DNA of 15,135 nucleotides from Muribaculaceae bacterium (lineage in GTDB: Bacteria > Bacteroidota > Bacteroidia > Bacteroidales > Muribaculaceae): positions 1 through 15,135 of the forward strand of contig JAEEVB010000025.1 of the NCBI GenBank assembly GCA_016287065.1, given 5' to 3'. Position numbers and translations under genes: made by a program. Positions 6,311-12,582 of the stretch are shown one piece after another; position 1 is the first letter of the stretch, and each line of letters starts with the position of its first letter. The notes under the pieces were generated by a model. That model was not told the origin of the DNA, ran no database searches, and saw only the letters and a list, made by a program, of their open reading frames with translations.

Positions 6311-7018
6311 TTAACTCTTGCGGCGCAGGGTGCGCAAGTAGGCCTTTTGCTCGGGGATGATGCGGTAACTTTCTACCGCCTTTTGAATCGTCTTGTTGTG
6401 TACCCAACGGTTCAGTCGAAACTGCCCGTCGTCATCGGGCAGTAGATAGGGCATCGCCGCTTCAGGTTGCTTGGCAAGTGCTGTGGCAAAGTACCATGCC
6501 TGCATCATCTGCACATAATATTCGTCGCGGTTCACTTGCGCCACCATCTCCAGAAATCGCGGTTCAAAATCATCGTCGAGATACAGCGCCATGAGCCGGC
6601 CCATGCCATAACGCACCGTGTAGTCGTGCGGCGATGCCAGCCACGCCGTGATGCGCTCCAGCAGTTCGGTCTTGTGTTTGGCCAGCACCTTGGGACTCAA
6701 CTGGTCGCAAGTGGCCCAATTATTCACATAAGGCAGGAAATGCTCCAGCGCTGCCATGCACTGCCCATAATCACGCATGGCCGAGATAATGAACGCATGC
6801 AACTGATTCTCGTCATGATACTGGTGAGGCACATCAGCCAGAAACTCCTCTACATCGCTGCGTTTCACCAGTTCCTTGGCCATATTGCGCAGCACCGGCG
6901 TGCGAATCGCCAATATGCGGCTCGAATCAATCGTGGGGAACAGTTTGCTCACAAACTCCACATTTTTATCGTCGCGCAGTGCCACAAGGCGCTGCCTGAT
7001 TTCCTGAATGATGCTCAT
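6311..7018 (-). CDS. AlkD-like DNA alkylation repair protein (HEAT-like fold)
   Basis: A 235-residue protein of the AlkC/AlkD superfamily, whose characterised members excise positively charged alkylated bases such as 7-methylguanine and 3-methyladenine without flipping the base. Bacillus cereus AlkD is of nearly the same length. Residues expected in the lesion-binding cleft can be matched: Trp101 and Asp105 in NNWATCDQLSP (Trp109/Asp113 in AlkD) and Arg136 in SPHDYTVRYGMG (Arg148). The early block FPTIDSSRILAIRTPVLR is the typical family start of the HEAT-like repeats. An in-frame Met 33 codons upstream would add a tail lacking family character and would overrun the predicted promoter, so the ATG at 7018 is used. 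It is divergent from the HExxH/PBP4 operon and convergent with DUF4954, hence probably monocistronic. Activity is inferred from the family. Confidence 0.9.
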   Translation of the reverse strand: MSIIQEIRQRLVALRDDKNVEFVSKLFPTIDSSRILAIRTPVLRNMAKELVKRSDVEEFLADVPHQYHDENQLHAFIISAMRDYGQCMAALEHFLPYVNNWATCDQLSPKVLAKHKTELLERITAWLASPHDYTVRYGMGRLMALYLDDDFEPRFLEMVAQVNRDEYYVQMMQAWYFATALAKQPEAAMPYLLPDDDGQFRLNRWVHNKTIQKAVESYRIIPEQKAYLRTLRRKS

Positions 7019-7041
7019 CTTTCTCGATTGATTTGTTTTCA

Positions 7042-7049
7042 CAAAATTA
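7042..7049 (-). promoter_or_regulatory. Candidate -7 box for AlkD-like gene
   Basis: On the minus strand this reads TAATTTTG, a full TAnnTTTG match, 23 nt before the ATG at 7018. No TTG-like -33 element is seen at the 19-nt spacing, so the promoter may be weak or activator-dependent. Confidence 0.45.
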
Positions 7050-7079
7050 ATCAAAAAACGGGAACTTGGGGCATCACTA

Positions 7080-7110
7080 TTCGTGATTTGACGAAAAAAG
7101 TGTAACTTTG
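7080..7110 (+). promoter_or_regulatory. Promoter of HExxH/PBP4 operon
   Basis: TTCG at 7080-7083, a 19-nt spacer, and TAACTTTG at 7103-7110. The segment TTCGTGATTTGA, the GTAACTTTGCC end and the distance between them are identical to the fumarase promoter at 786-818. The leader to the ATG at 7165 would be about 50 nt. Confidence 0.65.
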
Positions 7111-7164
7111 CCTTCATATAATCCCAATTTCGGGCATTAGGGTTTGACTAATGTAACTATAGGC

Positions 7165-7548
7165 ATGAAGATTTTCAGGAGCAAACGCATCCCCTTCAAG
7201 GGTTTCGCCGCAATCAACCTCTTCGGGTTCATTGTGGTGCGCCGCGGTGTCTTTGCCAGCGAGACGCTCATCAATCACGAGCGCATCCACACGGCACAGA
7301 TGCGCGAACTGGGCTATATCTTCTTCTATATCCTATACGGACTTGAGTGGCTCATCCGCCTCCCATTCAAGGGCAATGCTTACCGCAACATCACCTTTGA
7401 GCAAGAAGCCTACGACCACCAGAACGAGCCCTCTTACCTCGAAGTGCGTAAACACTATGCCCCCTATCGCTTCTACCTGTGCAAGCGCAAGAAGAATAAA
7501 AACAAAAAGAAACGATACAAAACCAAACGCTTCGACCCTACACTATGA
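7165..7548 (+). CDS. Small HExxH-motif protein, putative zinc metallopeptidase-like
   Basis: A 127-residue protein resembling a short family in Bacteroidetes without established function. Residues 38-42 read HERIH, a perfect HExxH zinc-binding motif in the context LINHERIHTAQMRELG. A hydrophobic stretch follows (YIFFYILYGLEWLIRL, about 51-66), then RNITFEQEAYDHQ (74-86), whose Glu residues could supply the third zinc ligand as in gluzincins. The C-terminus is strongly basic (KRKKNKNKKKRYKTKR, 106-121), which suggests contact with nucleic acid or acidic membrane lipid. A TTG start seven codons earlier is possible, but the ATG is preferred because family-like sequence begins there. The stop codon overlaps the PBP4 start in ATGA, implying translational coupling and perhaps a cell-envelope role. 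Protease activity is not proven. Confidence 0.72.
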   Translation: MKIFRSKRIPFKGFAAINLFGFIVVRRGVFASETLINHERIHTAQMRELGYIFFYILYGLEWLIRLPFKGNAYRNITFEQEAYDHQNEPSYLEVRKHYAPYRFYLCKRKKNKNKKKRYKTKRFDPTL

Positions 7549-8945
7549 AACGACTACTGCTTTCCTGCATCGGGCTCTGCGCCATGTTTATGGCGAATGC
7601 CCTCACTCCCGACTCGGCTCAGATGGCTATCGACACCTTTGCCCTGCACCCCGACATGCAGCACGCATCCATGACCATCGCTGTCGCCGACATCAAAACT
7701 GGCCAGATCATCGCCAGCCACAACCCCGATCTCTCGTGCATCACGGCATCAACCATGAAGACGGTCACCAGTGCCACGGCACTCGAACTGCTGGGCGGCG
7801 ATTACCGCTTCAAAACACGGGTTTATGCGCAAGGCGAAATCAAGGGCAACCGACTGAAAGGCAACCTTGTGATTCAGGGATGCGGCGACCCCACACTGGG
7901 TTCGGTCTACTTCCCCAAGAACGCCGACATCGTGCAAGAGATACTGCTTGCACTGCAGGAACGCGGCATCAAGAAAATAGACGGGCGCATCATTGTCGAC
8001 CAGTCTATCATCCCCTACCCTGCCTACAACGGCTGGTGGGATGTGGGCGACCTTGCCTGGGACTACGGCATGGGCATCCACGGACTGAGTTACAGCGACA
8101 ACCGCACTCACCTCAAGTTCAACGCTCTTAACGGCAAAATCGACAGCGTCATGCTGGAACCTCCGGTACCGGGTCTGACCGTCATCAACCGCATGTCGAG
8201 CGAGAACCGCGACAATGTGAACATAGGGCTTGAATATGCCACTCCCGCCGCTGTGCTCATGGGCTCGGCCGCTAACCAGCACTACGACTTCACCATTGCC
8301 AACCCCTTGCCCGCCAACATGCTCGTCGACAGCCTGCAACGCGTGCTCAAGACCAATAAAATCAAGGTCAAGAACAAGGATGTCAAGCACATCGCACCCA
8401 CAAGCACACTCATAGTCGAGCATCTCTCAGAACCCCTGTGCGACATTGTGCGCTCACTGCTCGACCGCAGCGACAACATGTTTACCGAGGGACTGCTCCG
8501 TGCCGTGGCACACGAAACCGGGCATAGGGCCACTGCTGCCAACGGTGCCGCTGTGGTCGACAGCCTCTGGAAAAGTCACGGACTCGATACCTCACCCCTG
8601 TTCCAGTACGACGGCAGCGGACTGGCACGAGCCAACAAAAACTCGGCCCGCTTCTTTATACAGATGCTAAACTATGTAGAGAACAACATGCCGCAAACTG
8701 CCAAACTGAGCACCCTCATGCCCACTGCAAGCAAGCGCATTGGCAAACTGCTGCCCGAAACGCCGCTCGCCACCGACATCGTGCTCAAGTCGGGTAGCAT
8801 GACAGGCGTGCAGTGCTTTGTGGGATACTATCCTGCCCATAATCCGCAATACACCTTCGCACTACTTGTCAACAACTGGAATGGCACGCGAGCCGATATG
8901 CGCGACCGCATGGACAAGATGCTCATAGGCATTTTCGGCAAATAA
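7545..8945 (+). CDS. dacB: D-alanyl-D-alanine carboxypeptidase/endopeptidase, PBP4 type (S13)
   Basis: A 466-residue penicillin-binding protein of peptidase family S13. Such enzymes trim the terminal D-Ala of peptidoglycan peptides or cut DD-crosslinks in the periplasm. The three active-site motifs are in order: SxxK at Ser69-Thr-Met-Lys72 in ITASTMKTVTS, SxN at Ser309-Asp-Asn311 in DRSDNMFTE, and KSG at Lys415-Ser-Gly417 in LKSGSMTGVQ. The large insertion between the first two motifs is typical of PBP4 and separates it from the shorter S11 enzymes. Residues 1-19 (MKRLLLSCIGLCAMFMANA) form a signal peptide. Several D-S-(A/V/L) triplets occur in the exported part (DSA at 23-25), matching the Bacteroides O-glycosylation sequon. 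The start overlaps the upstream gene's stop by 4 nt (ATGA), indicating an operon. Confidence 0.95.
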   Translation: MKRLLLSCIGLCAMFMANALTPDSAQMAIDTFALHPDMQHASMTIAVADIKTGQIIASHNPDLSCITASTMKTVTSATALELLGGDYRFKTRVYAQGEIKGNRLKGNLVIQGCGDPTLGSVYFPKNADIVQEILLALQERGIKKIDGRIIVDQSIIPYPAYNGWWDVGDLAWDYGMGIHGLSYSDNRTHLKFNALNGKIDSVMLEPPVPGLTVINRMSSENRDNVNIGLEYATPAAVLMGSAANQHYDFTIANPLPANMLVDSLQRVLKTNKIKVKNKDVKHIAPTSTLIVEHLSEPLCDIVRSLLDRSDNMFTEGLLRAVAHETGHRATAANGAAVVDSLWKSHGLDTSPLFQYDGSGLARANKNSARFFIQMLNYVENNMPQTAKLSTLMPTASKRIGKLLPETPLATDIVLKSGSMTGVQCFVGYYPAHNPQYTFALLVNNWNGTRADMRDRMDKMLIGIFGK

Positions 8946-8955
8946 TTTTTTGCCG
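8936..8955 (+). terminator. Weak terminator-like hairpin spanning dacB stop codon
   Basis: CGGCAAA and TTTGCCG form a perfect 7-bp stem whose 6-nt loop (TAATTT) contains the dacB stop codon. Only TTTC follows, so termination would be inefficient. The right arm supplies the TTTG -33 box of the next promoter. Confidence 0.4.
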
Positions 8956-8979
8956 TTTCAAACAAAATGCTTATGTTTG
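8949..8979 (+). promoter_or_regulatory. Consensus promoter of acidic protein-rsmI-lipoprotein operon
   Basis: TTTG at 8949-8952, a 19-nt spacer and TATGTTTG at 8972-8979: both boxes match the Bacteroidetes consensus exactly. The leader to the next ATG is about 40 nt and very AT-rich. Confidence 0.75.
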
Positions 8980-9022
8980 TGCCAATAAATGAACTATATT
9001 TTAAATAAACTATATATTTCTT

Positions 9023-9727
9023 ATGAACTCCTCAATCGCTAAACTGCTTTCACAGGTATATGAATTAGAAGGGCTTCTACTGGTTATCGACAAGCATGGC
9101 GCCGACACACCTGATGTTGTCTTCGACTCCATTCGCCGCAAAACGGCTGAACTCGACGACATGGCCCGACTGCTCGAGAAACCAGAACAACCTAAACCCG
9201 AGCCTGAGCCTGAAGTTCCTGCCATTCAGGAACCTGAAGAGCAATCATCTACCGATGAACAGACTGCCGACCACTCACTGCCTGATGACGACTACGACAA
9301 GGAAGACACCTGGCAGCACGACAACGGCGAGGAGTTCAAGGAGATTCTCTCGGGCTTTGACTATCAAGAGCCAGAGCACAAACCTCTGAAAGACAACGAC
9401 AACGAAGTCGAGAACGATATAGAAGAGCCACCCGTGTTCAGCAACAACACCGACGACCAAGCCGACCAGGAACTGCGTGTTGACGAGATTCTGCATCGCA
9501 ACCTCTCCAAGAATCTGCGCAAGGCTTTCTCGCTCAACGACCACTTCCGTTTCCGTCGCGAATTGTTCTCTAACAGCGAGGCTGACATGAATGACGCACT
9601 GAATCTCGTCGAAGCCATGCACTCCTTCGACGAGGCCGAAGAGTATTTCTACGACGACTTAGGATGGGACCGCGACAACGAAGACGTAGCCGACTTCATG
9701 GAAGTAATCAAGAGACACTTCCTCTAA
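9023..9727 (+). CDS. Conserved acidic protein of unknown function
   Basis: A 234-residue protein with no named domain. I believe it belongs to a conserved Bacteroidales family but assign no function. Residues 1-52 are predicted helical. Residues 53-66 are a proline-glutamate tract (KPEQPKPEPEPEVP). From there to about 150 it is highly acidic and low in complexity, probably disordered. The C-terminal block, about 151-234, looks like the folded conserved part: VDEILHRNLSKNLRKAF, then NDHFRFRRELF, then a run of acidic helices ending in VIKRHFL. It has no signal peptide or membrane segment. It lies 21 nt upstream of rsmI under a consensus promoter, so it is co-expressed with an rRNA methyltransferase. 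A link to translation or ribosome assembly is possible but only by association. Confidence 0.82.
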   Translation: MNSSIAKLLSQVYELEGLLLVIDKHGADTPDVVFDSIRRKTAELDDMARLLEKPEQPKPEPEPEVPAIQEPEEQSSTDEQTADHSLPDDDYDKEDTWQHDNGEEFKEILSGFDYQEPEHKPLKDNDNEVENDIEEPPVFSNNTDDQADQELRVDEILHRNLSKNLRKAFSLNDHFRFRRELFSNSEADMNDALNLVEAMHSFDEAEEYFYDDLGWDRDNEDVADFMEVIKRHFL

Positions 9728-9748
9728 ATCATTCACACACATCGAATA

Positions 9749-10504
9749 ATGGCTGGCAAACTCTACATAGTACCGACACCTGTAGGCAATCTCGACGACA
9801 TGACGCCGAGAGCCATTCAGGTGCTACAGCAAGCCGACGTGGTACTGGCCGAAGATACCCGCACCAGCAGCGTGCTCATGAGGCACTTCGGTATCGACAC
9901 CCCAATGCGCAGCCATCACAAGTTCAATGAACACAATGCCATGCCAGCACTTGTCGACCAACTGATGGCTGGCACCATTATAGCCCTGGTAAGCGATGCC
10001 GGAACACCAGCCATCAGCGACCCAGGGTTCCTGCTCGTGCGCGCTTGCCGTCAGCACGGTATTGAGGTCGAGACACTGCCCGGTGCTACAGCATTTGTGC
10101 CTGCATTGGTCAATTCAGGCATTCCATGCGAGCGTTTCACTTTCGAAGGCTTCTTGCCGCAAAAGAAAGGTCGCGCTACCAGGCTTGCCGAACTGGCCCA
10201 AGAACCACGCACCATGATTTTCTATGAGTCTCCGCTGCGTCTGGTCAAGACCTTGCAGCAATTCTGCGACACCTTTGGGCCCGACCGCGACGCATCCGTC
10301 AGCCGCGAAATCTCAAAAATACACAACACCACCCACAATGGAACACTACTCGAACTCAAAACCTACTTTGAAGCCAATGCTCCTCGAGGTGAGATTGTGA
10401 TTGTAGTGGCAGGTGCTCCCGTCGAAAAGGAAAAGGTCGACAAATATGCGGCTTTCAAAAACAGCAATAAATTAAACAACAATGATAATTATGAAAAAGT
10501 TTAG
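9749..10504 (+). CDS. rsmI: 16S rRNA 2'-O-ribose C1402 methyltransferase RsmI
   Basis: Methylates the 2'-hydroxyl of C1402 in the decoding centre of 16S rRNA using S-adenosylmethionine. The SPOUT-unrelated tetrapyrrole-methylase fold is evident from its motifs in order: PTPVGNLDD (9-17), AEDTR (34-38), VSDAGTPAISDPG (81-93), PGATA (111-115), FEGFLPQKKG (132-141), FYESP (158-162) and RGEIVIVV (213-220). At 251 residues it is shorter than the E. coli enzyme and lacks most of the C-terminal extension. The last 15 residues are asparagine-rich and poorly conserved in appearance, because this segment reads into the AT-rich start of the next gene. The overlap with the lipoprotein start is 14 nt, which points to coupled translation in the operon. 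Confidence 0.96.
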   Translation: MAGKLYIVPTPVGNLDDMTPRAIQVLQQADVVLAEDTRTSSVLMRHFGIDTPMRSHHKFNEHNAMPALVDQLMAGTIIALVSDAGTPAISDPGFLLVRACRQHGIEVETLPGATAFVPALVNSGIPCERFTFEGFLPQKKGRATRLAELAQEPRTMIFYESPLRLVKTLQQFCDTFGPDRDASVSREISKIHNTTHNGTLLELKTYFEANAPRGEIVIVVAGAPVEKEKVDKYAAFKNSNKLNNNDNYEKV

Positions 10505-11384
10505 TATTCTTTTATTGAGTTTCGTGGCTCTTACTGCTGTTGTAAGCAGTTGTAACAAAAATGGAGCTGACGACAACAACAAAGTTAACCAAGACTCTAT
10601 CAACAACATTGCCCTTAACGACTCTCTCGCCACCGTGCGTGCCGAGAAAGACTCGCTTGCTGCACTCATGACCGAAGTGAGCGACGGCATGACCGAAATC
10701 ATGGATATGCAGCAACTGGTTACGGCTGCCAACCTCGACATCGAGTCGCGCGACAGGAAAGCCGAAATGCGTAGCAACATCGAGGCCATCAAGAATGCCA
10801 TCCAGAACAGGATTACTCGACTTCGCCAGCTCGAAGACAGACTACGCCAATCTACGACCTACTCCGACGAGATGAAACGCAGCATCGTGAGCCTCAAGAA
10901 ACAGCTCGACAAGCAGCAGTCTATCATCGACGACCTCAACGGCAAATTGGCTACCGCACAGGCCACCATCACGCACCTCAACACCAGTGTCGATTCGCTC
11001 AAGACCGAAAACAAGGTCGTCACACGAGAGAAAATCAAGGCTCAAGAAGAGTCTAACCGACTCACCAACGAGGTCAACAACCTCAACGAGTGCTTCTATG
11101 TGGTGGGAACCAAGAAAGAGCTGAAACAACAAAAGATTATCGAGACCGGTTTCCTGCGCAAGACCAAGGTAATGGAGGGCGACTACACCAAGTCCTACTT
11201 TACCAAGGCCGACAAGCGCACCCTCAACACCATTGCGCTGCATAGCAAAAAAGCACAGGTGATGTCTAAGCACCCCTCCGACTCCTATGCCATCGAAGAT
11301 GCTGGCGGGCAGAAGGTGCTTCACATTCTCAACCCCAACAGGTTCTGGGAACTTTCAAACTATCTGGTCGTGAAAATCGATTAA
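10491..11384 (+). CDS. Coiled-coil lipoprotein, possibly Cbp1-like
   Basis: A 297-residue predicted lipoprotein. Residues 1-20 are a signal peptide ending in the lipobox VVSSC, with Cys21 as the lipidation site. Residues about 45-200 are a long, charged coiled coil with few prolines. The globular C-terminal domain, 201-297, begins CFYVVGTKKELK and includes YFTKADKRTL and FWELSNYLVVKID, blocks familiar from Bacteroidales lipoproteins of this type. Some databases file such proteins with the Bacteroides fragilis collagen-binding adhesin Cbp1; I could not verify this. Four D-S-(I/L) triplets (35-37, 44-46, 54-56, 168-170) fit the Bacteroides O-glycosylation motif. An ATG three codons earlier is in frame, but starting at 10491 gives the cleaner signal peptide. 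It is last in the operon and followed by a terminator. Confidence 0.87.
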   Translation: MKKFSILLLSFVALTAVVSSCNKNGADDNNKVNQDSINNIALNDSLATVRAEKDSLAALMTEVSDGMTEIMDMQQLVTAANLDIESRDRKAEMRSNIEAIKNAIQNRITRLRQLEDRLRQSTTYSDEMKRSIVSLKKQLDKQQSIIDDLNGKLATAQATITHLNTSVDSLKTENKVVTREKIKAQEESNRLTNEVNNLNECFYVVGTKKELKQQKIIETGFLRKTKVMEGDYTKSYFTKADKRTLNTIALHSKKAQVMSKHPSDSYAIEDAGGQKVLHILNPNRFWELSNYLVVKID

Positions 11385-11399
11385 TTCATCACAATCATT

Positions 11400-11428
11400 G
11401 CGGTAGGAGTCGTTTCCTGCCGCTTTTT
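11400..11428 (+). terminator. Rho-independent terminator before glycerate kinase gene
   Basis: GCGGTAGGA (11400-11408) pairs with TCCTGCCGC (11415-11423) through nine pairs including one G-T wobble. The loop is GTCGTT and five T follow. It ends only 8 nt before the next ATG, so it terminates the lipoprotein operon while sitting where the leader of the next gene must lie. Confidence 0.85.
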
Positions 11429-11436
11429 GTCATGTC

Positions 11437-12579
11437 ATGAAGATTGTTATCGCTATCGATAAATTCAAGGGTTCGGCTTCGTCTGGACAAATAGCACAAG
11501 CAGCAACACGTGCCATACTTCAGGTGTGCCCACAGGCTACCACTGTCACTGTTCCGGTAGCCGACGGCGGTGAAGGCACTGTCAATGCCATTGCCGCAGC
11601 ACTGCCCTACCTGCGAAGTGTGACCTGCGAAGTAACTGCGCCTCTTCTGGAACTTGACCCCGTACAGGTAGAGTATCTGGTTGATGACCAGAATGCCACA
11701 GCTTTCATGGAACTTTCGGCGGCTAGCGGTCTGTGGCTCGTTCCTGAACCTCTGCGCAACCCACTCATGACTTCAACTTTGGGTACAGGCGATATGATTC
11801 TTCATGCCATTCAACAAGGTTGCAGGCACATCGTGCTGGGCATAGGCGGTAGCGCCACCAATGATGGAGCAACGGGCATACTCGCAGCGCTCGGCTTCGA
11901 GTTTCTCGACAGCGACCAATGCCACGTATTTCCTTGTGGAGGTAACCTCGAGCGCATCGCATCTATCGACGCCAGCGGCGTGAGCCAAGAGGTGAAAGAC
12001 ACTCGATTCACCATCATCTGTGATGTCGACAACCCGCTCTATGGCAAAAACGGTGCCGCACACATCTATGCCCCGCAAAAAGGTGCGTTGCCCGCCCATG
12101 TAGAACAACTCGACCAGGGATTGAAACATTTTGCCACATTCATGCCCAATGGAGTTGCAACCACACCAGGAGCTGGTGCTGCAGGCGGTGTGGGAGGCGG
12201 ACTCATGGCTTTTCTCAACGCCACCCTCACACCCGGCATCGAGGCCGTACTCAGTGCCTTGAACTTTAACGACACAATCCACGATGCCGACCTCATCATC
12301 ACCGGCGAAGGTCGTATCGATGGCCAGACTGCCATGGGCAAGACCGCAGGTGGAGTGCTTCGTGCTGGCAAGAGAAATGGCACTCCCGTGGTGGCCATAT
12401 GTGGCGCGCTCGATACTCAGTCGCAAATCGACGACATGGATTTCGACGGCATCTTCTCCATCGTACAGCAACCCTGCACCCTTGAGCAGGCTATGGACAC
12501 TACTCAATGCCTGCACAATGTGGAAGTTACCGTGAGGCAAATCATGAAACTTTTCTTGTCACAAAACAAACAATCATAA
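11437..12579 (+). CDS. glxK: Glycerate kinase (GlxK/GarK type)
   Basis: Phosphorylates D-glycerate with ATP, yielding 2-phosphoglycerate in the best-known members, and so feeds lower glycolysis. The 380-residue length is normal for the family. Signatures are the N-terminal IDKFKGSASS, VADGGEGTVNA near residue 45, GIGGSATNDGATG from Gly135, and ITGEGRIDGQTAMGK around 288-302. It is cytoplasmic with no signal peptide. Only 3 nt separate it from the GH89 gene, and rpiB follows 24 nt after that, so it heads a probable three-gene operon. No promoter fits between the preceding terminator and this ATG; expression may come from read-through or from a promoter inside the lipoprotein gene. No Shine-Dalgarno sequence is visible. 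The symbol marks the family rather than a specific pathway. Confidence 0.95.
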   Translation: MKIVIAIDKFKGSASSGQIAQAATRAILQVCPQATTVTVPVADGGEGTVNAIAAALPYLRSVTCEVTAPLLELDPVQVEYLVDDQNATAFMELSAASGLWLVPEPLRNPLMTSTLGTGDMILHAIQQGCRHIVLGIGGSATNDGATGILAALGFEFLDSDQCHVFPCGGNLERIASIDASGVSQEVKDTRFTIICDVDNPLYGKNGAAHIYAPQKGALPAHVEQLDQGLKHFATFMPNGVATTPGAGAAGGVGGGLMAFLNATLTPGIEAVLSALNFNDTIHDADLIITGEGRIDGQTAMGKTAGGVLRAGKRNGTPVVAICGALDTQSQIDDMDFDGIFSIVQQPCTLEQAMDTTQCLHNVEVTVRQIMKLFLSQNKQS

Positions 12580-12582
12580 TCT

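Noticed and set aside
7019..7117. N-terminal extension of the AlkD-like protein to an upstream in-frame ATG
   Set aside because: The extra 33 residues show no family character, and they cover the minus-strand -7 box at 7042-7049. The ATG at 7018 begins just before the conserved region.
7144..7164. TTG start for the HExxH protein
   Set aside because: An ATG seven codons later opens the family-like sequence, and TTG starts are rare. It remains possible.
7232..8131. 299-codon plus-strand open frame
   Set aside because: It overlaps two well-supported genes in another frame. Its translation is rich in Ser, Thr, Arg and His with no domain, as expected for an out-of-frame shadow.
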